In this document: piece by piece, positions 5,803 to 14,017 of the stretch
Layout: the number at the start of each line of letters is the position of its first letter
Position numbering within the stretch: the first letter of the stretch is position 1
Assembly (NCBI GenBank): GCA_030524675.1
Contig: JAUNGE010000007.1
Span: forward strand, 1 to 64,000
DNA from: a bacterium
Lineage (GTDB): Bacteria > Bacillota > Clostridia > Lachnospirales > Lachnospiraceae
Direction of reading: 5' to 3'
Length of the DNA stretch: 64,000 nt
The notes under the pieces: generated by a model
Database searches by the model: none
Told to the model about the DNA's origin: nothing
Seen by the model: only the letters and a program-made list of their open reading frames with translations
Position numbers and translations under genes: made by a program

Positions 5803-8706
5803 ATGGGGGAGCTTTTATATTTCTTGCTGCAGAGCAGCTTGTTGATTGGTATGGTCTTACTTTTTAGAAAAGTGGGGAGACAAAGACTGTCTCCACAGGT
5901 GCGCTATATGCTGTGGCTGATTCCAATGTTTCGTCTGCTGTTGCCGTTTCCTGTGATTGAGCTTGCAGGAAATATGGAAAATTGGCATCCCTATACAGCG
6001 GTGATGCAGATAGAGCAGTTTGTGGAAGAGATACCATCGGATAAACTGGAACAAGAGGAGAACGGAACATCTCAGGCTGGTTCAGATAGCGAGACAAACA
6101 GCCCAAAACAGAAGGCGCAGGAACTATTAGACAAAAGTTTGCTAGAGGGACAAGGGCCGAGTGCGAATCTGTCAAAGGAAAATGTGCCAAGGGAAGCTAT
6201 GGAAAATAAAGAGAGATTCCATGAAGGCGTGTTGGATGAAAATGGATTCAATGGGAATCCATCAAACGAAGATACGCTCCATGAGAATACATTGGAGAAA
6301 AATCTGGCAGACAGACCTCTTTTGGAGAAGATACAGTATGCAGCGTGGTTGATATGGCTGATGGGTGTTGTTTTTCTTGGCAGCGTGTTTGCGTTTCAGA
6401 ATTACCGATTTTTTGCGCGGATTCAGAGAGAAGGACAAAAGCTTTCAGACGTACCTTTTCCTATTTATTATCTAAAAGGTTTGCAGTCACCGTGTCTGGC
6501 GGGTCTGTTCCATCCGGTTATTCTAGTCAATGAGGCGGCACTTTCCAGTCCGGAAGTGCAGTCTATGGTAATTTTGCATGAACAGATGCACTGGAAGCAG
6601 AAAGACCATGTCTGGACATTTGTGAGAAATTGTCTCTGTATCGTGTACTGGTTTCATCCGCTGGTGTGGATTGGGGCAAAAGCATGCAGAAAAGATGCAG
6701 AACTTTCCTGCGACAGTCTAGTGACAGCGGGAATGAAAAAACAGGAGAAGATACAGTATGGAATGACGCTTTTGAATCTTTTGGAACAGGGACAGGCGAA
6801 GCAGAAAACGTATCCTTTTCTGAATGGCACCACGACGATGACAGGAGGAAAGAGAGAGATGGAAGAGAGAATTTCAGGAATTGCGAAGCGCACGAAAACA
6901 AAGAGAGGTCTGGCAGTGTTGCTTATTTTGATATTGAGTCTGACGACTCTGTTTGGCTGTACCAAAATACAGGATGTCAATCAGGTGTTAGATATAGAAG
7001 ATGTAGAAAACATAGAAAATGCAGGGCTGGAACCTACAATAGAAAATGCAGAGACAGTACAGAACATAGAAAATATGGCAAGTAGCGGACAGAATGAGGA
7101 GAAGGAAATCACAAAGAAGGCGGCATTGTTTTCCGGTGCGACCACACTGGGAGCTGACGAACCGAGGATGGTGTATCTCGACCAGGAAGTTATGATTTTT
7201 TCTGGATATTTTGGGTTGGTTGTCTTGCAGTATGGCAATCTGGAAAAACTGGAACAGCAGGAAGTACAGATTGTGGATACGCTGGATTTAAAAGAAATTG
7301 GCTGCAATATGACGCAGGGAGATTCGGCAGCGGTAATCCGTGTGTCACGCGATGGAAGACAGGTGTATCTGTACAGGATGGACAGCGACGTACTGTATCG
7401 GTACGACAGGTCAGAAAATCGTCTCTATCAGGGAAAGGTGTCCATGCTTCCACAGGAGGACACGCTCTATCAAGTACCAGAAAACATGACAGGAAACATG
7501 CAGTATCTCTATCCTGGAGAACAGATGGAGGAAGGCACAGACGGACAGAAAAACATGCCATATGAGGAGAAAAACGGGCAGGAAGAAGGAAATGCGCAGA
7601 ACAGCATACCATATGGGAAGGAAAATGAAAGTGACAATGGGCCAAAAAACATGCCATACAAGGAAGATAACGGAGATGGACAGAAAAATGTGCCTTATAT
7701 AGAGGAGGTGCAGCACGGAGGATATTTTTCGTATTCAGGCTGGGATATTGGGTCACTGAGATTTATCATGGATGGAGATATGGTCCTTCCTATCTGGACA
7801 GATGCTTCCAAGACATACATGAAAAATCTGAAGCAGCAGCTGGACAATGGTGTGGATACGATTGTGGATGAAGGGTGGGACGGCGCACTTCCCAGAAAAG
7901 TCCAAAATTTAAAGGGCGGCGAGCCGCAGTGGCAGCAGGTAGTCAGCCAAGTAGATGAAAATGGAGATAAAATTGAAAATCAGTACGAATGGATTTCCTA
8001 TTTTGAAAAGCTGGACGGCACAAGGCGCATTGCGTTCCGCAGTTTTGATGAACTTTTGTATACATACGGAGAAAACCTGATTTTCCGCTATAATCAGACA
8101 ATTTATGTGCAGAAAGAGTATGAAAAGAATCCGTTCCTTTCTTTCTCGGCCGGAGGCGGTTCGACCACTTTTTACAGTGGGGACGACGTCGTTGGTGTGT
8201 ATAACGGACAGGCGGAGACGATTTCTTTTTATGATGAAAAATTTCAGCTGCTTCATACCGTGGGGCAGATTCGTCTGGAAGAATACTCTGAAGGATATTA
8301 CTGTGTGGTGAATCTGGATACGGGGCTGTATGGATATCTGGACAATCGCGGAAATACCGCGATTCCGTTTCAGTATTCTCTTGCATATGGTTTTCACAAT
8401 GGGTATGCTGCGGTGTTGACAGGGGCAGACGCGGAGGTATATTATGAGAATGAGTATAAGGACAGAAAAGTAAAGATGTTTGACAACAAAGGCGGCCTGT
8501 GGGGAATCATTGACAGAGACGGAAATTATGCCGTACAGCCGGAGGAAAAGTACAGCAATGCATTTGACAGAACGGACTTGGAAGGGCACACGACGCAGTA
8601 TGTCAATGGACCTGTGCGCTTTGAGACGGTGCGCGAGGATGGAACTGTGGATTTTGTGCGGGTGGATGACCAGTTTGTTCTGTATACTGTGAAGGTGCAG
8701 GAATAG
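5803..8706 (+). CDS. BlaR1/MecR1-type M56 membrane protease with WG-repeat outer domain
   Basis: 967 residues against about 600 for classical BlaR1. N-terminal membrane segments (about 1-55) precede a long acidic low-complexity insert (about 70-170), another membrane span, then the M56 zinc motif HEQMH at 259-263 with the later Glu in CRKDAELSCDS. A further span near 366-382 ends in a Cys. The outer part (about 385-967) is not a transpeptidase-like sensor: no SxxK/SxN/KTG set is apparent. It carries four degenerate copies of a short module ending NMPY/SIPY/NVPY near 580-630, and C-terminal WG-type beta repeats (YGYLDNRGNTAIP near 845, WGIIDRDGNYAV near 905). It should sense an outside signal and inactivate the upstream repressor. 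The rhamnosidase gene follows after 30 bases, so it is probably co-regulated. Confidence 0.85.
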   Translation: MGELLYFLLQSSLLIGMVLLFRKVGRQRLSPQVRYMLWLIPMFRLLLPFPVIELAGNMENWHPYTAVMQIEQFVEEIPSDKLEQEENGTSQAGSDSETNSPKQKAQELLDKSLLEGQGPSANLSKENVPREAMENKERFHEGVLDENGFNGNPSNEDTLHENTLEKNLADRPLLEKIQYAAWLIWLMGVVFLGSVFAFQNYRFFARIQREGQKLSDVPFPIYYLKGLQSPCLAGLFHPVILVNEAALSSPEVQSMVILHEQMHWKQKDHVWTFVRNCLCIVYWFHPLVWIGAKACRKDAELSCDSLVTAGMKKQEKIQYGMTLLNLLEQGQAKQKTYPFLNGTTTMTGGKREMEERISGIAKRTKTKRGLAVLLILILSLTTLFGCTKIQDVNQVLDIEDVENIENAGLEPTIENAETVQNIENMASSGQNEEKEITKKAALFSGATTLGADEPRMVYLDQEVMIFSGYFGLVVLQYGNLEKLEQQEVQIVDTLDLKEIGCNMTQGDSAAVIRVSRDGRQVYLYRMDSDVLYRYDRSENRLYQGKVSMLPQEDTLYQVPENMTGNMQYLYPGEQMEEGTDGQKNMPYEEKNGQEEGNAQNSIPYGKENESDNGPKNMPYKEDNGDGQKNVPYIEEVQHGGYFSYSGWDIGSLRFIMDGDMVLPIWTDASKTYMKNLKQQLDNGVDTIVDEGWDGALPRKVQNLKGGEPQWQQVVSQVDENGDKIENQYEWISYFEKLDGTRRIAFRSFDELLYTYGENLIFRYNQTIYVQKEYEKNPFLSFSAGGGSTTFYSGDDVVGVYNGQAETISFYDEKFQLLHTVGQIRLEEYSEGYYCVVNLDTGLYGYLDNRGNTAIPFQYSLAYGFHNGYAAVLTGADAEVYYENEYKDRKVKMFDNKGGLWGIIDRDGNYAVQPEEKYSNAFDRTDLEGHTTQYVNGPVRFETVREDGTVDFVRVDDQFVLYTVKVQE

Positions 8707-8736
8707 AAACAAAGAGTGTGAAGGGAGGATATAAAA

Positions 8737-11475
8737 ATGTTCAAGGTGCGTGAATTGTGGATGAATTACCAAAAAGAGCTGATGGCAGTCGAGAGTATGC
8801 CGCAGTTTAGCTGGATACTGGAGGGTGATGCGCGCGGGGTGGCGCAGCAGGGGTATCAGCTTCAGATAGCAAAGGATGCAGCGTTTGAGAACATCATAGT
8901 GGATACAGGAATGGTGGAGTCAGCGGAATCTGCGCATATTGTGCCGGAGATTTCAGCAGATGCTTCCGTGAAATGCCCTGTACCTGCTCTTCTGGAATCC
9001 GCAACCCGGTATTTTGCCAGGGTGCGGGTGACAGCACGCACAGAAGATACAGACGGAGAAGCGGAAATGTCAGAGTACTCTCCGACTGCCAGCTTCGTGA
9101 CAGGACTGTTGCAGGAGGCAGAATGGAAGGCATCCTGTATCAGTCCAGAGACAGCGGAAGATGCAGATAAGTCGAATGGCAGTTATCTTAGAAAAGAGTT
9201 TTGTGTCTCAGAGAAAAAGAAAGTCAAAGAGGCATTCGCCTTCACGACCGCTTTTGGACTGTACCAGCTCTATCTGAACGGAGAGAAGGTCGGCACAGAA
9301 GAGTTGGCTCCAGGCTGGACTTCTTACAAGAAACATGTGCTGTACCAGACACACGACATCACGGACAAACTGCGCGAGGGAGTGAATGTCATCGGTGTTC
9401 ACATTGGCGCCGGATGGTACAAGGGCGTGATAGGGTTTGCCAGAAAGCGGAACCTGTACGGAGAGCAGACGGCATTTTTGGGACAGATTCTGGTGCGCTA
9501 TGAGGACGGCACAAGCGAGTGGATATGCAGCGAGGCATCCTGGAAATGCGCGCCTTCTCCAGTTTTGTTTTCGGAGATTTATGACGGGGAGATATACGAT
9601 GCGGCAAAAGAGCAGCTAGGTTGGAATAAGCCAGGATTTGATGACAGTGGATGGAAAAAAGCAGAAGAGCTGCGGGAAATGCCGTGTGAAAAGGGCAGTC
9701 TGACGGTACAGGAAGCATCCGCTGTTCGGGAGATGGAGCGCTTTCCGGCGAAGGCAATCTTTCAGACACCACAGGGCGACACTTGTATAGATTTCGGGCA
9801 GAATATGGCAGGTTGGGTTCATGTGCAGGCGGCAGGAAAGGCCGGCGATGTGATAGAACTCATATGCTTTGAGACGCTGGATGCGGCTGGCAATGTCTAT
9901 CTGGATAATTTGCGCAGTGCGAAACAGACCATCCGCTATGTGTTTGGCAGAGATGGCGAAATAGAGTATCATCCGCATTTTACCTATCAGGGATTTCGCT
10001 ATGCAAAGCTGGTGCAGTTTCCTGGCGGTGTGCAGGCGGCAAAAAAGGAGCATTTTATGGCATATGCGCTGTACTCGGATATGGAGGAGACAGGCGAGTT
10101 CTCCTGCTCCCATCCAGAGCTGAGTCAGTTTCACAAAAATGTAGGTTGGGGACTGAGAAGCAATTTTGTGGATGTTCCGACGGACTGCCCGCAGAGAGAC
10201 GAGCGCCTGGGATGGACGGGAGACGCGCAGATTTTCTCGAGAACAGCGACCTATCTGCGAAACACATACAGTTTTTATGAGAAATGGCTCAAAGATGTGG
10301 CCTGCGACCAGACGGCGGAGGGAGGCGTTGCCCATGTGGTGCCGGATATTCTCTCAGGGCGTGTGGACGGAGACTGGCTGTTGAGCCAGGGAACCCACTC
10401 GGCGGCCGCCTGGGCGGATGTTGCTGTGATTATGCCATGGTCTCTGTATCTGAATTATGGAGATACAAAGATTTTGGAGAAACAGTATGACAGCATGAAG
10501 GGCTGGATTGCCTTTATGCGCACGCACGCCGTGGACCATATCTGGAATTATAAGCTGCAGTTTGGCGACTGGGTGGCTCTGGATGCGGAGGAAGGCAGCT
10601 ATTATGGCGCGACGCCGAATGATTTGACCTGTACGGCGTACTACGCATACTCCACGGGGCTGTTTGCGAAGATGTGCCAGATTCTTGGAAAGGCGGAGGA
10701 AGCACGGGAGTATCAGGAGCTGTACCAGCAGATTGTGAGGGCATTTCAGGAGCGCTTTTTCGACAAGGACGGCAATCTGACTGCGCAGACACAGACTGCG
10801 CATATTCTGGCGCTGTACTTTCATCTGGTGGAAGCACGCTATCGTGAAAAAACTGCGGCGCGCCTGAAAGAACTGCTGGCGAAGGAGAATGGACATCTGG
10901 TGACAGGATTTGTAGGGACACCATATTTTTGCCATGCGCTGAGTGAAAACGGTTGTACGAAAGAGGCATATGAGCTTCTCTTAAAGGATGACTTCCCGTC
11001 ATGGCTGTACCAGGTGAAGATGGGGGCAACGACGGTCTGGGAGCACTGGGACGGCATGAAGCCGGACGGAACTATGTGGAGTGCAGACATGAATTCCTTC
11101 AATCACTATGCATACGGTGCGGTGGATGAGTGGATATTCCGCGTGCTCGGAGGCATTGACACGAGCGAGGCAGCAGGTGAGGCAGGATTTCACCGCAGCG
11201 TGCTCTATCCGCATATCGGCGGCGGCCTGACTTGGGCAAAAACTTCTTATCTGTCCCCATATGGAAAAGTGGGAACCGAGTGGAAAGTGGACAGAAATCG
11301 AGTGAAAGAGACATTTACCATACCGCACAATACGACAGCTCTCATCCGGCTGTTTCAGGCAGAGGCTGTTTTGGAGGCAGATGGGCTGAATTTTGAGAAA
11401 AATCCGGCGGACGGCGTCTGGCAGGCAGAAGCCGGTTCCGGCATCTACCAGATTTCGTATAGAATGAAGCAATAA
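8737..11475 (+). CDS. Alpha-L-rhamnosidase, GH78
   Basis: 912 residues, typical multidomain GH78 length. It releases terminal L-rhamnose from glycans or plant glycosides. Domains: an N-terminal fibronectin-like domain (about 1-130), the Bac_rhamnosid_N lectin-like jelly roll (about 150-300, with APGWTSYKK and IGAGWYKG), a concanavalin-like domain, the (alpha/alpha)6 catalytic barrel (about 445-800) and a C-terminal beta domain. The acidic catalytic motif DCPQRDERLGWTGDAQ starts at D483 and the probable general base is E769 in TVWEHWDG. There is no signal peptide, so it acts in the cytoplasm on imported oligosaccharides. GGGAGG precedes the start. It lies 30 bases after the BlaR1-like sensor and may be read from the same promoter. 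Confidence 0.93.
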   Translation: MFKVRELWMNYQKELMAVESMPQFSWILEGDARGVAQQGYQLQIAKDAAFENIIVDTGMVESAESAHIVPEISADASVKCPVPALLESATRYFARVRVTARTEDTDGEAEMSEYSPTASFVTGLLQEAEWKASCISPETAEDADKSNGSYLRKEFCVSEKKKVKEAFAFTTAFGLYQLYLNGEKVGTEELAPGWTSYKKHVLYQTHDITDKLREGVNVIGVHIGAGWYKGVIGFARKRNLYGEQTAFLGQILVRYEDGTSEWICSEASWKCAPSPVLFSEIYDGEIYDAAKEQLGWNKPGFDDSGWKKAEELREMPCEKGSLTVQEASAVREMERFPAKAIFQTPQGDTCIDFGQNMAGWVHVQAAGKAGDVIELICFETLDAAGNVYLDNLRSAKQTIRYVFGRDGEIEYHPHFTYQGFRYAKLVQFPGGVQAAKKEHFMAYALYSDMEETGEFSCSHPELSQFHKNVGWGLRSNFVDVPTDCPQRDERLGWTGDAQIFSRTATYLRNTYSFYEKWLKDVACDQTAEGGVAHVVPDILSGRVDGDWLLSQGTHSAAAWADVAVIMPWSLYLNYGDTKILEKQYDSMKGWIAFMRTHAVDHIWNYKLQFGDWVALDAEEGSYYGATPNDLTCTAYYAYSTGLFAKMCQILGKAEEAREYQELYQQIVRAFQERFFDKDGNLTAQTQTAHILALYFHLVEARYREKTAARLKELLAKENGHLVTGFVGTPYFCHALSENGCTKEAYELLLKDDFPSWLYQVKMGATTVWEHWDGMKPDGTMWSADMNSFNHYAYGAVDEWIFRVLGGIDTSEAAGEAGFHRSVLYPHIGGGLTWAKTSYLSPYGKVGTEWKVDRNRVKETFTIPHNTTALIRLFQAEAVLEADGLNFEKNPADGVWQAEAGSGIYQISYRMKQ

Positions 11476-11656
11476 GGCAGGAGATTGCCGGCATATCCTG
11501 TGTAAAAAAATCATACGTATGGAAAAAAGAGAGGCAGCAGTGACTTTTGTAGAAATTTGTGTTATTATGGAGATGGAAAAAAGATGACATAGCAGAGGAA
11601 ACGAAGAAACGGACACTGCGAAAGAAAAAAATTACAAAAGGTAAGGATAAAAAAGT

Positions 11657-12259
11657 ATGACAGGAAAAACACATTGGGTAGTCGGTATTACGACAGCGTT
11701 ATGCGTTCTCCAGCCGACCAACCTGAAAGAGTGGGGAATTGGTGTCGGAGCGGCAATGGTTGGTTCTGTAATCAGCGATATTGACGTACATTCATCACAT
11801 TCACAGAAGATTTTAAACTGGGTGACAAAAATAGCGGTAGTGGCCGCACTGGTGCTGGCGATTGTTGAATATAAGTTTCACATCGGTATCCTGCAGGCAT
11901 TCAGCGAGGAAGACGGCATTTTCCGAGTCTTTGTGGGATTGTTCGCATTCCTTCTGATGTGCATCGTGGGAAAAAACAGCCCGCACCGCTCTTTTACACA
12001 TTCCTTTTTGGGATGGGCGATTCTCAGCGGAATCGTGTATTTTATCTCACCGTTGGCAGCGCCGTACTTTGCAGTGGCGATGCTGTCACACATTCTGCTT
12101 GATTTGTTGAACCGAAGAAAAGTGAGATTGCTGTATCCATTAAAAAAAGGCGTCTGTTTTTCGGTATGCAAGTCAGACGGGGTGATTAATCAGCTGCTGT
12201 TAAATGTAGGTACCGCTGCATTTCTGTTTGTGTCAGTATTTTTGCTGGCAATTAAGTGA
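11657..12259 (+). CDS. YdjM-like membrane-bound metal-dependent hydrolase
   Basis: 200 residues with four to five hydrophobic spans. The conserved His/Asp pattern of the YdjM (DUF457) family is present: THWVVG at the N-terminus, GSVISDIDVHSS near 36, HRSFTHS near 111 and SHILLD near 146. These residues probably bind metal at the membrane face. E. coli YdjM is SOS-inducible, but no obvious LexA box is seen here. A plausible promoter lies near 11537-11565 (TATTAT -10), and a terminator follows at 12281. The substrate is unknown for the family. Confidence 0.8.
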   Translation: MTGKTHWVVGITTALCVLQPTNLKEWGIGVGAAMVGSVISDIDVHSSHSQKILNWVTKIAVVAALVLAIVEYKFHIGILQAFSEEDGIFRVFVGLFAFLLMCIVGKNSPHRSFTHSFLGWAILSGIVYFISPLAAPYFAVAMLSHILLDLLNRRKVRLLYPLKKGVCFSVCKSDGVINQLLLNVGTAAFLFVSVFLLAIK

Positions 12260-12280
12260 GTATACCAAAATGAAAAAGAA

Positions 12281-12323
12281 GATTCCTGTTTTTGCTTGAG
12301 AGCAGAAACAGGGTCTTTTTTTG
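12281..12323 (+). terminator. Rho-independent terminator
   Basis: GATTCCTGTTT pairs with GAAACAGGGTC (with G-U) around a 13-base loop, followed by seven T, just after the YdjM-like gene. Confidence 0.75.
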
Positions 12324-12530
12324 TTTCCTAGGAAAAATGCTTCCGCTAGGAAATATTATAATGAGAAACTTTTTGGGGAAAATTAGAAAAATGAGAAGAG
12401 AGAGAATATTTTTTGCTGTTTCTATATAAACTAGGCGTATTAGTAAATAACTGGTCGGATTAGTTTGTTCACATTGAATTGCCCCATTGTTAAACTTACA
12501 GTATCGAGACAAAGTGAGGTGAAGTTGATA

Positions 12531-12899
12531 ATGGCGCAGAAAAAGACACAGGAGGAGTTACAAATTGAAAAACAGATAGGACAGCAGGTTAAGATAAGGA
12601 GAAAAATGGCAAATCTTACCCAGGAAGGATTGGCAGAAAAGGCAAAAGTTTCCACAGCCACTATCAGCAGAATGGAGACCGGAAGACAGATGGTTTCAGT
12701 AGCGAGACTGGTTGAAATCGCAGGAGCCATGAACAGTCAGGTCGGGCCGCTGTTTGTTGATTTTGATTGTAAGATAAAGTCAGAACAAAAAGAAGTGGAT
12801 ATCCAGCTTGAAGCTTTGTTAAAAAAGTGTTCTGCCGAGCAGAAAAGATATATTTTGGATTATGTGCAATTTTATCTGACACATCCGATGGCAAATTAG
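12531..12899 (+). CDS. XRE-family helix-turn-helix regulator
   Basis: 122 residues. The longer open frame starts upstream, but GAGGTG lies ten bases before the ATG at 12531, so that start is used. Residues about 15-75 are a classical lambda-repressor-type HTH (RRKMANLTQEGLAEKAKVS, then TISRMETGRQMVS). The C-terminal 45 residues are helical, probably for dimerisation. It is a single gene. Upstream there are two similar blocks, GGCGTATTAGTAAAT (near 12433) and GGTCGGATTAGTTTG (near 12453), that might be operator half-sites for autoregulation. The targets are unknown. Confidence 0.85.
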   Translation: MAQKKTQEELQIEKQIGQQVKIRRKMANLTQEGLAEKAKVSTATISRMETGRQMVSVARLVEIAGAMNSQVGPLFVDFDCKIKSEQKEVDIQLEALLKKCSAEQKRYILDYVQFYLTHPMAN

Positions 12900-12935
12900 G
12901 GAGAAAGAGAAAAGTTCGCATGATTCGGCATATAT

Positions 12936-12995
12936 TTCTGAATGGAAACTAGGGTTACAAGGAATGTGCGAACCCCCCACTCCTTGAGGTGTGGG
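12936..12995. other. Possible IS605-type right-end/guide-RNA remnant
   Basis: A GGAAACTAGGGTTACAAGG stretch followed by a GC-rich hairpin (CCCACTCC - TTGA - GGTGTGGG, one mismatch) resembles in style the 3' end of TnpB elements, where the guide RNA scaffold and terminal hairpin lie. No tnpB gene is next to it. The family assignment is by resemblance only. Confidence 0.3.
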
Positions 12996-13059
12996 TTAGA
13001 TATCTGCATCAGGAACAACATCAGGAATCGTGTTAACCAGTATCAAAAGTCAGTACAGG

Positions 13060-13113
13060 AATCAGCTTTTACTCTGCGCGAAAGAAAACTGTGGGGATAA
13101 AAGCTGATTTTTG
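13060..13113 (+). terminator. Long inverted repeat with T tract
   Basis: AATCAGCTTTTA (13060-13071) pairs perfectly with TAAAAGCTGATT (13098-13109), followed by TTTG. The loop is 26 bases. It probably closes whatever is transcribed from the left and insulates the following promoter. Confidence 0.5.
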
Positions 13114-13139
13114 TTTGCTGTGAAAAGCGATTTCTGCGC

Positions 13140-13168
13140 TTGACTTTCCTGTGTGCACCTGCTACAAT
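13140..13168 (+). promoter_or_regulatory. Strong sigma-A promoter without a protein-coding gene
   Basis: TTGACT (13140-13145) and TACAAT (13163-13168) are spaced by exactly 17 bases. No convincing ORF with a ribosome binding site follows before a terminator at 13381, so it most likely drives a small RNA. Confidence 0.65.
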
Positions 13169-13174
13169 CAGAGT

Positions 13175-13417
13175 AATCTTCCGAATCCAAAGGTTCGCCT
13201 GCGGACAGGGAACTATGAAAAGAATAAAAATATTGATATGCCTGTTCTGATTACAGGGAAACATTCCCGAAGAAAAAGACGGTCACGCATCCATACAACA
13301 TAAAAATGAAAAGCCGCATCTGGTTTTATGCGAGATATGCATACAGAACCAGAGCTGTGGCTGCGTACATAAAATGGATTTCCTGCGCCTTTTTTGAGGT
13401 GCAGGAGGTCCTTTTTT
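13175..13417 (+). ncRNA. Candidate small structured RNA (about 240 nt)
   Basis: The stretch is bounded by a consensus promoter and a terminator (TCCTGCGCC/GGTGCAGGA then a C and six T). Inside there are small hairpins (GGGAAACATTCCC near 13256; CCTGT...ACAGG near 13241) and a larger imperfect stem joining AGCCGCA..TCTGGTT (near 13311) to AACCAGA..TGTGGCT (near 13347). Size and autonomy recall 6S-like RNAs, but I cannot align it to 6S, tmRNA, SRP RNA or RNase P, so no family is given. Confidence 0.5.
13381..13417 (+). terminator. Terminator of the candidate small RNA
   Basis: A nine-base stem TCCTGCGCC/GGTGCAGGA (one mismatch) with an eight-base loop is followed after four bases by a six-T run. 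Confidence 0.65.
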
Positions 13418-13470
13418 CTTTATTTCTCCTGTGAAAAAGGCTTTCGTTTTTGTCTTATGAAGCTTTTACT

Positions 13471-13677
13471 ATGAAAGTCTCGTCAAGCGACCAGGCGGCA
13501 GGGGTGCTTGCACACCAAGCCGACTGGACATTTGACGAGCAAGGAAGTATGAGCAAAAAAGGACAGCGTCAGCTGGCCGATTTGCGAATACTGGCGGCGA
13601 TTGCGAGAGTGCGTGGGCACGAAGCAATCGACTTTCATATCATGGTGATGCCTGCTCCAGCAGGCATGTCCGTTTAG
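13471..13677 (+). pseudogene. Small ORF of doubtful status ending in a REP-like hairpin
   Basis: 68 codons from the ATG at 13471 give a protein-like sequence (WTFDEQGSMSKKGQRQ, then ADLRILAAIARVRGHEA), but there is no ribosome binding site and the last dozen codons are the palindromic repeat itself. I read it as a relic of a longer gene cut by the repeat, or a chance frame. No homologue comes to mind. Confidence 0.25.
13645..13677 (+). repeat. REP-like hairpin (GCCTGC/GCAGGC family), copy 2
   Basis: GGTGATGCCTGC - TCCA - GCAGGCATGTCCGTTTAG, a compact six-base stem in the typical family context; the flanks match copies at 18364 and, inverted, at 29752 and 52463. Confidence 0.65.
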
Positions 13678-13750
13678 AAGAGGAAGACGGCCAGCAGCGC
13701 ACATGAAAGGCACTATAAACACTACTACTTTATAATACGAGGAATAAAAT

Positions 13751-14017
13751 ATGGAAGAGAAGAGAATTGCGTTACTTGGAATTATTGTAGAGGACATGAC
13801 TGTAACAGAAAAACTGAACCGGATTTTGCACGATTACAGCGCCTATGTAGTCGGACGGATGGGAATTCCGTATCATGACCGAGGAGTGGCGATTATCAGC
13901 ATTGTGCTGGATGCGCCGCAGAATGTCATCAGCACCCTTTCTGGAAAACTGGGAATGTTGCCAGGGGTCAGTGTGAAAGCTGTGTATCAGAAGGCAGGAA
14001 AGGAGAAGCAATCGTGA
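13751..14017 (+). CDS. TM1266-type iron-only hydrogenase system regulator
   Basis: 88 residues with the ACT-like alpha/beta fold of the TM1266 family, related to the C-terminal domain of NikR. Recognisable parts are RIALLGIIVED at the start, YVVGRMGIPY near 32 and the glycine-rich GKLGMLPGVSVKAVY at the end. It has no DNA-binding domain, so it may sense a ligand and act through a partner. Its stop overlaps the GTG start of hydE, which makes it the first gene of the H-cluster maturation operon. This linkage is the known family context. Confidence 0.88.
   Translation: MEEKRIALLGIIVEDMTVTEKLNRILHDYSAYVVGRMGIPYHDRGVAIISIVLDAPQNVISTLSGKLGMLPGVSVKAVYQKAGKEKQS

Noticed and set aside
12936-13060. 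tRNA-like sequence (GTGCGAACCCCCCAC)
   Set aside because: The arm resembles a T-arm at a glance, but no cloverleaf, anticodon stem or CCA-end pairing could be built.
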